Assembly: GCA_013400155.1 (NCBI GenBank)
Contig: VXBM01000237.1
Location: 241,793-305,792 of the forward strand
Direction: 5' to 3'
Length of the DNA stretch: 64,000 nt
Source: Helopsaltes ochotensis
Lineage: Eukaryota; Chordata; Aves; Passeriformes; Locustellidae
Part shown: piece by piece, positions 27,055 to 40,300 of the stretch
How positions within the stretch are numbered: position 1 is the first letter of the stretch
Layout of the letters: the number at the start of each line of letters is the position of its first letter
Program-made: the position numbers and the translations under genes
The notes under the pieces: generated by a model
Told to the model about the DNA's origin: nothing
The model's database searches: none
What the model saw: only the letters and a program-made list of their open reading frames with translations

Positions 27055-28030
27055 GCTTCAGCCTAGTTCAGACAAACCGTGCACTGCAGTAGCTTTAGGG
27101 ACAGGGGAGCTTGCATGCTGTGCCTTTGCAGGGCCACCTGGGGTGGGTTTGCAGGGCAAGGTGTTCATAGCAGCGTGGGGTGGGGGGTACAGGGGTGGCT
27201 TTTGTGAGAACACACCAGAAACTTCCTTATGCCTGACAGAGCCAATGCCAGCTGGCTCCAAGACAGACCCACCCCTGGCCAAAACTGAGTTCAACAGCAA
27301 CAGCAGGTCTGAGATAACGTATTTAAGATGGATAAAAAAACCTGCACAACTGCAGCTGAAGAGGAGAGTGAGAATGTGTGAGAGAAACAACTGTGCCAAC
27401 ACCAAGGTGGGCAGGAGGTGCTCCAGGGGCCAGAGCTGAGCTTCCCCTGCAGCCCATGGAGGCCCATGGTGGAGCAAAGATCTACCTGCAACCTGTGGAG
27501 GATCCCATGCTGGAGAAGGGGAATGCCCAAAGGAGGCTGTGAGCACATGGAAAGCCCATGCTGAAGCAGGTTTGTGGCTAGTGACTCCATGGGAGACCCA
27601 TGCTGTTGGAGAAATTTGAGGAGAACTGTCTCCTGTGGGAGGGACCCCACAAAGGACAGGGGAAGAGCGTGAGGAAACCTCACCATGAGGAGAAAGGAAT
27701 GGCAACGACTGATGAACCATTCCCTGTCCCCCTGCACCATTGTGGAATGGAGATAGAGAAAATCAGGAGTAAAGCTAAGCCCAGGAAAATGAGAAGATGG
27801 GAGGAATGTATTAAGATCTGGGTTTATTTCCCATTATCCTACCCTGATGTGATTGGTAATAACTTAATCTTTCTCCAAGTCAAGTCTATAATTGGTGAAC
27901 AATCTCTCCCTGTCCTTATCTTGCCCCATGAGCCTTTGGTTTTATTTTCTCTCCCCTGTCCAGCTGAGGAGAGGAGTGATGGAGCAGCTTTGGTGGACAC
28001 CTGGTCTCCAGCCAGGCTCAACCCACCACA
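27055..28030 (+). mobile_element. LTR-like interspersed repeat of avian endogenous retrovirus type
   Basis: The landmarks follow in order a repeat I know from songbird genomes. There is a 'gcagggcaaggtgttca' segment near 27151, a 'gccaatgccagctggctcc' segment near 27242, a TATA-like motif 'acgtatttaag' near 27317-27327, then tandem-like degenerate units of about 60-80 bases ('gcccatggagg', 'gacccatgctg', 'gggaccccac') to 27660. The end block runs from about 27810 to 'caacccaccaca' at 28030. The TATA-like box and CA-type end suggest a solo LTR in plus orientation. No gag, pol or env remnants are seen next to it. The long open frames inside it (such as 220 codons on minus, 27058-27720) are by-products. 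The 5' boundary is uncertain and the family name is not assigned. Confidence 0.6.
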
Positions 28031-29669
28031 CCACCACCTCTACAAAGCACCACTTTACATGCTTTTCAGAACACCAAAGCAGTGAAGTAGTATTTGCACA
28101 AAAAATTGCATTATAATAACAAAAAATGTGTAAACATTTTTAGCATTACTCAAATAGAGCATCTACCTTGAATACTGGGGCACATCCCTACAAGATAATG
28201 TTATGGGAGACCTCTCTGAACAGGGCCTTTTTGTGTTTGTAAGATATGCTAAGGGCTGCTGTGAAGTGCCCCAGTGCATTCTGCAAATCCCTGCTCAGCC
28301 TTTGAGCCAAGGACTGGTTCTGCTTTGACCAACACAGTCCAGATATCCATTATTCAAGTGGCACCAAAAGATGAATTGGTCCAAAACACAGCTGAACTTT
28401 ATCTTTCAGCTTTGTAAAATATGTCCTTGGTGTTGGCTCTTGGTGTTGTTCTCTGATAATTCCAAGTGGCCAAAACTTCCAAAACATTTCAAAATGAAAA
28501 GTTGTAGTCAACTCTGATTGAGGTCACCTGCCTTAATACCAGGGATCAGACAGAGACAACATAGGAAACTCCTCTTGAAAATAAAATGGCAACAGGGAGT
28601 TCACTGCTGTTGTAACCACACAGTATGGACCAGCTTTTTAGAGTACTGAGACATCTACAATTGAGTTTTTAATTTGAAAGTTTAAATATAAGAAGTTTAC
28701 CCTAGAGCTTTGTATTGCTGGACCCTCTGTTAGAGCATAGTCCATAAGTCAGAACTACAGCTGTTTGGGTTGTGGCTGCATTGCCAGTAGATTTGATCAG
28801 TCACAATGCTGAAAGAAGTCCATTGCCCGCTGTTCCATGATTCCTTCCTCAAGTATCCATTCTAGTAAGGTATGTTTGCAAATTGGAGGTTAATTGTGGT
28901 CCAGACAAGGTCTGACAATCAATGCATACTGTACTATTGTAGGGGCTTAAATTGATTTCAGGCTTTTTTGCCGGTAAATTAATTTATATCTTAAATAGCT
29001 TGGTTGGACCTGGACATATGGGTATTTAAACTTCCCTTAAAAGTTCCCTTGTAAACCAGAGTTTTGGATCTCATTTCTCTCAGTGCCATAGCATGTAAAG
29101 AGTAGAGAGCACACCCATGTGATGTTATCCAGGGAAGCAAGAAAATGAGCCTAATGAACACAGCCTCGCTGCTTTTGTGTTCATCAACCCTCAATGCCTG
29201 CCTACACAACAGCAGCAGAGAGTGCCCTGTCTTTGCCTGCAGCACTCAACCCGCTATGGAAGAAATAATGGCTTTTGTGCTTTCTGTGCTCTCAGATCCT
29301 GACAGCCCGTGGTCAGACATACTCACGCACACTGACGCCTGGTCTGGGTCTCTCGTCACAGCCAGGTTTCTGGCATAGCTTTAATAAACTATCAAACTAC
29401 CTACTTTGAAAGCAAGATGAGGAGGAGGAAGAGAAGAGATAAGCATGAACTATTTCATGAACTTCACAAACCAAGAAAACAGGTCACAATTCTGTCCAAC
29501 CAAACCTACAATCCTCCTCAAGATGCACAGAAACTATTCAAAGCATAAATACTCAATGAATGCCAAACCTGCACAGCCAGGCAGGTTTCTTCTCTCTGTA
29601 GGAGCTTAAGGAGGGTCTCTCCACATTGCTTACATTTTGTTTCCATGCACAAGAAGTCTCTGAGAGGTA
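28031..29669. other. Spacer between the LTR-like repeat and the LPAR3 3' end
   Basis: AT-rich DNA with no recognised exon. Part may be extended LPAR3 3' UTR if distal polyadenylation sites are used. Confidence 0.45.
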
Positions 29670-29918
29670 TTTATTCCATTCACATGAAAAACAATTTCAT
29701 GTACTTGAAAGACAAAAAGGATGGCAGCACAGAAAGTTTTCTTCATTACAAAGTGTTTTTCCATCAGGCAATTATTTATAAGAACTTTTGTTAACACTGG
29801 AGTTGCGGCTCTGGAACAAAGTGGATATATTGTTTACTAGCTTTGCCAGTCAATCTCCTCTTACAAAACCTCTCCCTTCCCCCTCTCCTTTTCCAGCCAA
29901 GCCAGTCCCTTGCATTGC
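29670..29918 (-). other. LPAR3: LPAR3 proximal 3' UTR with candidate polyadenylation signal
   Basis: Downstream of the stop codon, an AATAAA on the minus strand lies at 29675-29670, about 245 bases after the stop. It is the nearest canonical signal I saw. Mammalian LPAR3 3' UTRs can be longer, so this may be only a proximal site. Confidence 0.4.
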
Positions 29919-30268
29919 TCAGGAGTTTCCTTTGTCACCAAGATCTCCTTTTCCACAAATTGTCCCTTGAATAATACCATCTTCAATGTAGTGGCCCGAG
30001 ATATCCGTGCTCCTGCAGAGAACTGTTGAGGGGATCCGAGATGAGCGTCTCTCCTGGCTCCTATCCTCAGAGGAGCAGCAAATCATCCTTTTCATAGTAG
30101 CCCACATCTCATCATCTTTGTATGAATAAATTATTGGATTCATGACAGAGTTCAACAGAGCCAGGAGAAGAAACCACCTCTTAACATTCTGAATCCCACA
30201 GTCAGTACAGTTCAGGCCATCAAGCAATAAGACGACCAAGCCAGGGGTCCAGCAGACAACAAAGGCAC
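29919..30268 (-). CDS. LPAR3: LPAR3 last coding exon (TM6 to C-terminus)
   Basis: The acceptor 'ttctag' ends at 30269, and the exon's first two bases complete the split glycine codon 246. It encodes residues 246-361: TM6 with the CWTPGL motif, the third extracellular loop, Lys275 (the position of the LPA-contacting lysine at the top of TM7), TM7 with NPIIY at 289-293, helix 8, and a CC pair at 309-310 suited to palmitoylation. The Ser/Thr-rich tail includes RIPSTVL and YIED and ends in TGA at 29921-29919. The tail reads GKGDLGDKGNS where I recall human CNKSTS, giving 361 residues against about 353 in human. The frame runs on smoothly from the upstream exon. Confidence 0.93.
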
Positions 30269-33200
30269 CTAGAAATACAGGAGACAATAAAAAGAAAACC
30301 AAACCTGACTTCAAACTTCTAGCGTTTTCGAGTGTTTAATATCTTACAAGATTGTTGAATTTATTAAAATTCTACATGAAAATGAGAAAAGCAGGAGAGG
30401 ACAAAATTCTAATGACAGTAGCAGGGTTATATCTGCTACAGCTCCTCTCTCAAGCCCCGAGCAGGAGGCAGGGCAGCTCTCAGAAGACTGCAGGGAGCAA
30501 GACTCTGAGCTGCTGACAGCAGCAACCCAAACACACATGGGAAAAGGTCATCACAGCAGTAATTTATCCATGCTGATAAATAAACAAGAGCTCTGGAGCA
30601 TTTAAAAGTAAAGAGCTGGCACTTGAACACACTTCCTCTGTTCATCTCTCTCATGTACTGCAGGAGAAGATACCAGGTGGTCACTTCCACCACTGCCATA
30701 ATATGATCTAAAGAGACAAGTCTGCTGCCACCCTGCAGCTGTTCTTCAGTGCCATTAATAAGGTGTCACATAATTTAAACATGTCCTGGGTGGGAAACCC
30801 ACAGCTAGTGTAGGAAGCATGCCACTGCCTACAATGCTCAAGCACTGTGAGCTCCCTGGTCAGAGCTGAGCCCACCTCCTCCCACTGCTCCCTCCCAGGC
30901 TCTGCATGCTGAGACAAAGTAATTCAGTTGCAGGAAAAAAATTTTAGTTACACAGGAAAAGAGAAGAGGAAACAATAAGTAAGTTGGTGAAGGTGAAGTG
31001 AAGGATGTAGCAGTCAGGGCAAAGAAATGAAGGGGCAGAAAAAAAAAACAAAACACAAAAAGTATAAGGAAGTAAGTGCATAGTGGTGTATATAGTCCAT
31101 ATAAGTCTTCTAGAGAGGCAAAAAAAAAAAAAAAAACCACCAAAATTAAAGGGAGAATAAGGAAAAAGAGATCTTAGACTGAACACAGCACAAAGAAAGT
31201 ATTAAAACCACAGCTTAGAAGGCAGTTCAATATTGCATTTGCACCTTCCCATGGTCCTGCACACCCACACAGTAAGTGAGGGTGAGAAGGGGTAACATTG
31301 CTACCGAATGCAGCCTCAGCCACAAGTTGGAGAGGGGCCTTGGACTGCCCCATCTGCCCCTTGGTCTCCCCGCTGCACTGCACCCTGTGATCCCTTGCCC
31401 AGAGCCCAGGGAAGGAGTAGCCATATGCATGATAATAATAACCTAGCACAAGCCACAATTGCTGTCTGACATACAGAAATAGAAAATTACAACTCTGCCC
31501 AGCAGTCACAGTTTGAACAATGTACCGAGGAAATTCCAATCACTTATCACAGCAGAGTTTCCCCATTTTGGAGCTTAGAAAAAAAAAATTCAACAAATAA
31601 TAGCATCTACATGCCTAAATGCTCTCTGGGGATGTGGATATCTGTTCAAAACTTTTGGTAGAACAAGCAAGTCCACCTCATCTTTTAAAAGCTGCTGGTA
31701 TTCCCATATCCAAGCTGTGGAAGCCAGCAGTGGGAGGGAGCCTGGATCACAGCAGGAGCCAGGCAGTGCCGGAGCCAGCGCTCAGCAGCACCCCAGGCAC
31801 CCCAGCAGCCACGCTGCACACACGGGCTGCTGGCAGCAGCACTGACACTGCTCCCCACCAAGGACTGGAGTGGACACTGCCCATATGACAGGCAGGCCAT
31901 AATGGCATGTTAAGTGGATTTATGTGATTTAGCAAGCGCTAGGATTGCTAAAATACGTATCCAGGACAAGGTATTGTGGATCTTGTGCTCCTGAACTACA
32001 GACAAAATTCAACTGATTTACTCTGTTCTAGGCAATACTGAGCAGAAAGGCAAGAGACCATTGCCTTCAGAAACTGAATTTTCTACTCTGCTGTACCAAG
32101 ATTTTTGTGATGCTAAGTACTAATTTAATGGTGTTAGTTTTGAGATACTGGTTAACATCAGTAACATTCCTCCATTGCCCACTGGCATTGGGAGCTGCAT
32201 GCTGCTACCACAACACTTGTTTTCCCTGGTCGGTCTCTGTACTACACACTGGTTTGGCTCCTGCATGCTGAGTAAGCCGTTGGGAGCAGGGCACCAGCTC
32301 TCTCTTATCATCTACAATGGAGAAAACGCTGCACAGATTTGCTGTCCTGGGGTTCTCCAGCAAATCCCATCAGTTTTAACAAGTGCTGTAACCCAACCAC
32401 CCAGAATTGTGCCTAGTTAAGTGTCTCAGCAAGTATTTGGACACAGAGCTTTCACTGCCTACCAAGGGTCACTGGCAAAGCTGCCAATCCACCACTTCCA
32501 TGAAGAAATGGAGACAGTAACAAATCTTCCTTAGAACAGACGCTGAAAGCATTTTGACCCCTTGTACCATAAAGTGTGCAAGGAGCAACCATGCTTTTAT
32601 GGAAGTCAGCAGGAGAGGAAAAAAGACCCCAAAAGGCTCATTTAACAAAAGACCCAGAATTCTCTCCTTCAAACAGAACCCAAGCTTGCAGGCAGGAGTA
32701 GTCCACAAACTCATAGGATGTATCCCTGTCTATCTATACAAGCAAAACCTTAAAAGATTTCAGCTGCAAAAGTAAGGGAAGATAAAAGACACCTGCAGAC
32801 ACGTCTCCACACATTTCCCACGACCAAAAACAAGGATGGGGCAATGCAGTGACAGTGTCAAAGTTATTGGATGATGCTTTCATGGAGCCGCTGCTTTGAC
32901 TCCATCAAAAACACATTTTGCTCTTAGCACCACAGAGATGAAAGTGAGGCACGTCTCAGACTCACAGCCTTGCTCAGATTTTGTTATTTTTACCACCAAG
33001 CTTTCAGAGGGAACCATGGTTAAGCATAAAAATATACCTCAGTGTCAGCCCTTCGGCAATTTTGTTGTTTGCAGAACGTTTATTCCACAGGAGCTCCCCT
33101 TCCTGAAGAAGTGCCACACTCCAAAAATAATTTAACTTCTGGGACACTTTAAAATTCACAAAAGTGACATGAAATACAGCCTGGCTGCCACATAGATTAG

Positions 33201-36200
33201 AACAACTCAGAGTCTTTCCACCAGATCATGGGAGATCAGGTGTCACAATGCCTCAAGGTTAGTTTGAGGATTTTCTGTTAGATTCAATCATGGAATTTCT
33301 TGTAGATTATATCATCCATGTTTAAAAATTAATTCCTGTGGATCTGAAAGCAATACTGATGCATCAACAGCATCATTTCATAAACTCCTGCACATCAAGG
33401 CTGTCCCTGAGCATGCCAACACAGAGAGAAAAAAAAAAGTGCAGCAGGTCCCAGCTGCCAGTGCCACATGCCACATGTGTGACCATGTTAAAACAGCAAG
33501 TTACCAATTAAACTATAAATTCACTGAAACTGAAAATCATCCACCCCAAAGCTGCTATTTCAGCAGCAATCTCGCTGCCAGGTTCAGAGGAGCTACCACA
33601 TACACAACTACCTGAAAATCACATACCAGCACACCTGCAGCCACCCTTCTTCAAAGCTACAGTCACAGGCTGAGCTGCGATTATGCCACAAGGTCAGAAC
33701 AAGAGATTTTAGCCCCTTTTTCTTGGTTTCACATCTTACAGTTTCAACTAGATAACTCCCTGTGGTTTAGCACACCAAAGGGAAGGCCTTACTCCTATGC
33801 CATGATGGACTATTAGAGGTTATGGAAGGAATATGCAGATGGCAGGGACTTGACTCCCAGCCTCTGGAAGGGACCCTCCAAGCCTGAGTGATGGTGCAAA
33901 AAGCCACCTGAAGCTGTGGTCACCAGGAATCCATGAAATGACACTAAAATCTCAGTTCCCCCAACTCTCACCTGCAGGACCGCAGGAGGAGAACACCCAG
34001 AGAGGACAGGGATGTTTTGCTGGAAGGGCAGCCAGCCACAGCCCAGCCTTCCCAAGGGGGGAGCAGGGGGAATCTGGGAGGAGCAGCATGCCAGCAGTAC
34101 CCACCTACACACAGCCTCCTTCCACTCAGCAGAGAAGGATTTTGTCCTGAATGTCCCATGAAACCAATAGAGCACATGAAAAAGAATGTTGGGGGTTATT
34201 ATGCTTTATCCAGCACAGCATCTTGGAAGGGCTTTTAGTTAAGACGAAATCAGGCATGTACTACAAAGCATTTTCAGATGTTTTGGAAAAAAAAAAAAAA
34301 AACCAACATTAAAAATAACTGCTTTGGGCAAAACTCACGTGCTGCATATAGCTCTAGGGTCTTGCATCAGTGGTTATAAGCAAAATTTTGGAAGAATCAC
34401 TTTGGTCACTTGGTGACTCCTGCGTTAATTGGAAAGTCCAGAAAACAAGATATTTAGTTTTTAATACACTTTGCACCTAGTACTTGAATGACTTGGCCAG
34501 GAGACCACATTTCAAACTGTTAAAAAAAATAAGTTCTCATTCTTAGAAATAAATGGTTATAAAAAGCCCCTCGGAGACAAAATTTGGAGAACTGATATGA
34601 AGGAACATGTGAAGATACATTTTCTTTGACCCATAAGCTTGAAGTAGACTGTACACCCAGCAACACCAGCACTAGTTTAACTTCTTTGGAAGCAGGCTCT
34701 CTTTCGGTTTTGTTTCTGACTGACAAAGTAAATATACAAAATTATGATCTCTAAAGTAGCACTCAGGCTAAGTTAAATTTGCCTGGCCCAGCACACAATA
34801 ACATTAAATTTTCTGCCTGAATTGTAGTTCAGTTTCATGGCTGAAAAGCCATATGCTGTGAGTAAGAAATAGCTAATGCTGAACTTCAAATCAACCCATA
34901 GTTGTAAGACCCCACTCCCTAGTAAAAGAAATATCAAGTTCGAAATGAGGTTTTAAGTGGGGTTTATTTCCACACAGCAGCACAGTCACAGAGAACACTG
35001 AAGGCTTGCCACAGGCTAAAGGACCACAAGGGATGAGGGGATGGCAGTCACCATTCCTGTCACTCCAACTCCCACATCGGCTGCAGTGCAGTTCTGCCTT
35101 CAACAGAGATGCTCGGAGCACTGATTTTTAAAAGTGCTCTGTCTTCTCTCTTTCCAATGAAGCAGTTAACTACAGTCTAGTCATCCCTGTGCATTAGGGC
35201 AGGATCATATTTGGAACAATTCAGAGTTTTCCTGCAGGGATTTTCTCCTTTCAGGTGGTGGTTTAGGTTTTACTGCACTAGAGCTTAGGTGGGGCAAAAG
35301 ATCAAACCTTGCTCTTGCAAGTCAAGGGCAGGGGGACAGAAACAGACATCAAATTGACTCTCAGAAGAAGAGTTAGAAAAATTAAATTAGAAAGAAAAGG
35401 CTCTAGCAGTGGACAAGTCAACACCAGAAGACACAGAAGTATAAGTGAGAACTTTGCATGTGCTTGAACTACCAGTCCAAGGCCAGGCACTGTGAGGTTT
35501 AATGGATTTCAGCTTCTGAAGCTCTTTAAGACATCCTTTGGTAGACAAAGGTGTTATGTAGCACAGCACTATTATTTCAGAAAAAAGAATAAAATCAGAT
35601 ACCAGACTGTGCAAACATCCAAAAACTGCAAGGGCAAGAAAGAGTCCTCAACTCCTACTTCCTACCCTGGCAAGTCCTACCTCCATGAAATATTACACTT
35701 TTCTCCCAGAGCTCTCTAATACTACCATGCTGCAGTATGACACAACTGAGTCCAAGGTATACATGACCACCAGCCTTCCCAAAAGCTCCAGCTTTGCTAC
35801 ATTGGCTCATCCAATCTCAGAACAGCTGTTAGAGCAGTAAAACCATATCTGTGGGTTTAGACTCCACCGCCTGAGCCTAGCTTCACAAATGTCTCAGCGT
35901 ACCTCCAGTTCCACCTGGAGCCCTGGTCACACCATATCTGGTTTCCAGGACACATCTTGCTCAGATTCAAGAATTCTCGTGAAAATTGACTGCTACAGCT
36001 GGTATTTGTTCCAAGGATAAGTCATCTGTTCAGTTCATCTTTGATTTAATGTGCACTACATCACAATTCCCTGATGAAGTGATCTGAGCTGCTCAAGTAT
36101 CAACAGTGTCTTTAGGGTAGAATCCAGGGCAAATCTCACTTTATGATTTAGAGATCTAAGGCTAGACTATACTATCATTATCTAAAAGTATTTTGCACCA

Positions 36201-36607
36201 TGCAATATCCACAGAATGAAGGTGAATCCTTCCCTTGAAAAGCAAACCTCTGTCAAAGTCACAGACCCACCAGCCATTCTCTCCTTTCCCTAAGGAACGT
36301 AAATTTCCAGGGGCAAGAAGTTTCTATGTCCAGGAAACAGCCAACACCTACACTTTACCCCTATGTGTTGACCCGTCCTCTATCTCATGTTTCTGCATAG
36401 TGCAACAGCTATTTCACTGTCTGAAGCACACAGAAGTCTAGATGCCTCCAGCGCTTGTCATTTCAGTGAGGGTTTTGGTATTAGGAGGGCTGAGCAATTA
36501 TTGTGGAGTTTTTTGTTGGTTTGTTTCAAATAACAACAAACCCAAACCAACACAGACCAATTCACTGGCACTGCCAGCCTTGCCCACCGTGGTTTGTAGT
36601 CTCTTAC
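30269..36607 (-). other. LPAR3: LPAR3 intron between the two coding exons
   Basis: A 6.3 kb intron with GTAAGAG donor and TTTCTAG acceptor. It carries A-runs (31120-31136, 34287-34302) but no recognised exon or intact mobile element. Two GC-richer patches (31230-31420 and 31690-31870) have no assigned identity. Confidence 0.8.
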
Positions 36608-37365
36608 CTAAGACAGTCATGACAGTCTTCATAAGTTTCACAGGGGTTCTCCTCCTGCTAATGGACCCGCTAGTGTGTGATGACAAGACATTGGTTTTCC
36701 TCTGGACATACATGTAGATTCTTATGTAAACCACCACCATAATGAAGAAGACAACCAGGTTCAAGACACTCCAGAACACCAGGTAACTTCTGCTGTAAAT
36801 GGGTGCCAGGGATGAGCAGACAGTAATGTCACAGAGGCAGTTCCAACCCAGGGTCGGAACGGCACCCATGAAAATAGCAATGGCCCAAATTGATATAATT
36901 AAGAAGGTGACTCTCTTCTTGGTGAGATTGCTGTGGATCTTCATCCGCATGATGGACATGTGGCGCTCCACAGCGATGACGAGGAGGTTCACCAGGGACG
37001 CTGTCAGGCTGGTGTCCAGGAGACCCTGGCGCAAAAACCAGCGGTTAACTGTCAACGTCTTGGACACGGGGCCCGTGTTGAACATCAAGAAGACATAGGC
37101 AATTCCAGCAAAAAAGTCTGCAGCTGCTAAGTTGGCCAGAAGATAGTAAAAGGGAAAATGAAACCTCTTGTTCTTCACCACAGCTGCTATGACCAACGAA
37201 TTTGAAATAAAAATGAAGAGGCAGAAGAATGTCCCAAAGCATAGCACACCAATGAGCTGTGGTCCTGTCCACTCATCCGCTGTGTCCGTCTTTGTCCTGT
37301 TGTAGAAAAAGTCCATGCGCTTGTCATAGTAGCATTCGTTCATCCTGGATTAAAGCCCCAGCATC
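36608..37365 (-). CDS. LPAR3: LPAR3 first coding exon (N-terminus to start of TM6)
   Basis: The acceptor (long pyrimidine tract, CCTTCCTAG) ends at 37366. Twenty-two bases of 5' UTR precede the ATG at 37343-37341, which has A at -3. Codons 1-245 plus one base encode the N-terminus with an NRT sequon at Asn15 and TM1-TM5. Visible marks are the FHFPFYYLLANLAAADF block of TM2, Arg105-Gln106 in FLRQGLLD (TM3 positions that read the LPA phosphate headgroup and distinguish LPA from S1P receptors), and ERH at 126-128 in place of DRY. The ECL2 cysteines and the long intracellular loop 3 (KTNVL to SRRRTP) also show. Identity to human LPAR3 is high throughout. The donor is TTAG|GTAAGAG at 36608/36607. 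Reading past the donor gives a spurious 281-codon frame. Confidence 0.96.
37350..37364 (-). promoter_or_regulatory. LPAR3: Minimal upstream ORF in the LPAR3 leader
   Basis: The second base of this exon begins an ATG followed by CTG GGG CTT TAA. This four-codon uORF ends only six bases before the LPAR3 start. It is present in any transcript using this acceptor. Such short uORFs can lower initiation downstream; whether this one does is unknown. Confidence 0.6.
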
Positions 37366-40300
37366 CTAGGAAGGGTGGAAGGGAAAAAGAAAGAAGATTA
37401 ACCATCAGCTAATAGTCCTTGCTTCAATCACCATACCTTCCTTTTGGGGGGACAAGGGGTTATGACAGGGACATGAGAGGGTGTATACATGGAGGCTTTA
37501 TTCAAACTGTACAGGGTTGATGCAGAAGATATGCTGGAGGACCATAGGGCACAATGCTTGGATGAATCAGGAATTATAAACGATTTTCCTACTTTAAAAA
37601 TTCCAGCACAGTTCTTTTGCACTCGCTGTCATACTGTACAGGCAATAAAGTGGAAGTTAAGAAAAATACTTACTGTAGGTCATGGAGAAAATCTGAGCAA
37701 CAGCCAAGCCATTCTTGCTGCGAAATCCCATGTTTGAGCCACAGCCCCATCATTATTTCCATTTCTTAGTGTAGCAAGTTGGGATAGAGAAGCATAAATC
37801 ATAACTCTTCCATTTTACTGACTAAGCAATAAAAGGCCCATTACATAAAAATATTTTTTGCTTTTTCAATTATATATTAATAAATGTAAAAAATGTATGC
37901 ATATAAGATACTACAGGCATGTATATTCTGAGCACGTACCTGTTATTTACTACTAGAGGACTTAAATAAATGTGTTGAAAAGAGAAAAATATTTTTTAGA
38001 TATCTGACTACTCTAAACCAGGAATTATTTTACTGGGCTCTCAACCCACAGGCTTGTGAGTACCACACAGCCCAGTTATCTTCAAAATCAAAATCCAGTT
38101 CACTACCCAACCACAGGTTAAAGCAAGCCCCAGGAACAGCAGCAGTGCTGGGGTTTATTTCTCATACCTACTCAACACTATTTTGGACACAGGGTTATTA
38201 AACCTGATGATGGAGAGGGAGTCCAAGTTCCAGATTATATCACACTTGTGCTACTCTGGCGAGGTCAGTGTCAGCTACCTTGGCAATTTTACTGCCTTTT
38301 TACGAACCAAACTGAACCTGGACTAATTTACAGAGGAGATCTGACAGCGATTGCTCATGCCCATGCAGGGTGTCACAGCATAGAAGGGAGAGTTTGTGTC
38401 TGATCATCCCTAGCCCTCACATTCACTGTCAGCATCTGAAGAAGGGTTTAAATAATTCATTCACAGATATTGTACAGTTTTAGCAAAACCCAAGAACACA
38501 GCCATGGCACAAGATCCTAATCACGTTAGATATTATACAGAGCGGCAACCAACAAAATACCTAGAAGAAGTGATTATAGGCAGAAAGATTAAAAAAGGCA
38601 TAGGCTTTCCACCTCTGCAGCTAAAATTGTTGACAGATAAACATCAGGCTCACTTAGTCTATGATTACCCTGTGGTTATTTTACAGTTAGATCTCATCTC
38701 CTCAGGGACTGAGAAGCAAATTAAACAATCCCCAGCAGGCTGGTTAACACACCACTGTTATATTAAATGTTCCTTCCAAGCTTTAAACTAAAAAGGTCCA
38801 TCTTTTGTCATTTGTTATGCTACCTGTGTTATATCTCACAATATTTACAGTCATTTTAAATCAAATTACACTATTCCATAATTAATATTTTCAGGAAATT
38901 TATCTTTTTTAATATTTCATTTTTCTGAACTAGCTCCTTAGACTCTTTTACTTGACTTTTCTTAATTCCCACCTAGTAGTCAACATGAAAGCAGGCCACT
39001 GGACACTGTTGTCCAATTTATTATCCTGGCCAGCCACTTTTTTATAAAAGACTATATTACTTAGAGCATCAAATTTAAGCACATAGTCACAACTAAGAAC
39101 AGCTACTTAAGGACAAAAAGTGGAAGGAAACAAGTAAATCATCTCTTGTGCTGAAATATTACAGCGCATCCCTCCATCTAAAAATAAAAAGCCTCAGCAA
39201 TGCAGATCCACTGAAATGAGTCAACTGGAATTCAACGCCCACTGCTCCCTGTTCACAGCAACAAGGGGGAGTTGGGCAGTCGGTACATTCCCCATTCTCA
39301 CCTAGGAAGTACTCGAAAATCAAATTCAGTCTGTAAGTGACCAGAAGTCCCTGAGGAGCTGCAAACAACAGCTACTTGAGGAGCCGGGTGCTGGGAACCC
39401 TGCCAGCAGAGAAGCCTCAGCTCTAACACGTCAAGGCAACAAAGAACTTACTGAGCTTGACATTAAGCTTTTACAGAACAGCCCAAATGCCTGCAAATAG
39501 AAGTAGCATTTTGGGCAAGAATGGCAGGGTAAAGAAAAAAAAAAAACCAAACTGTGAAAATTACAGGGAAGGTTTTCTGAACATGTTGTATCTTACTGTG
39601 TAATCATCTCAACAGATGAATTGCTTCCTTGCAGTGACGGAGAGTAAAGATATCTGCAGATGCTTTTTGCATTTAATCCGTTTTAAAGCTTAAAGAAATC
39701 CAAAACATCAACTATGAATTTATTCTAAATACTTCAGCTTAATGAGGTCCCATCCTTATCTGAAGTAGTAACCAAAGGGAAAAAATATTCTCACATCAAT
39801 AATTCTCCACTTAAATAATTACACTACAAACACTTACTGTCACACAGCAGAGCTCAAATGACAAATGATTTTGAAAGAGACGTGTTGAGGTGTGGAGGTA
39901 AGATGAGAAGGAGTAGAAAAGCATCCAGCTGAGGTCTCAGAGTCATAAGGCAGACTCTGGAGATTTCCAAATGGAAGCTGCACCAAAGCAGAAGCTGAAC
40001 TGGAGCTAGTTTACATCCCAGTCCTTTTGAAGTGGAGATGCAGCACTTGGCCGTCTGCACCAGCCTGTGTGCAAAAAGCACTTACACCAGGGGCCTTGCA
40101 GACAGTGGTTTTCTTCACACCTTTTTCTGAAGTCCTCCCAGCAGAATTAGCCTGGTCTCAGGGGAGCTGTACAGCCGTGACAGAGCTATGCAGCTGAAAC
40201 CTCAGTGGTCCTGCCCCAGTCCACACCAGGCACGAGAGGCAGGATAGAATATCCCATAGTTCCTGGCATGTCACATGTCCTGGCAGGACTTTCTTCCCCA

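Noticed and set aside
27058..27720. Minus-strand frame of 220 codons and plus-strand frame of 184 codons
   Set aside because: Both lie in or overlap the LTR-like repeat, have no viral or cellular domain, and arise from its degenerate GC-rich units.
36498..36607. Continuation of the LPAR3 frame for about 36 codons past residue 245
   Set aside because: A strong GTAAGAG donor ends the exon at 36608, and the next exon restores the conserved TM6-TM7 sequence.
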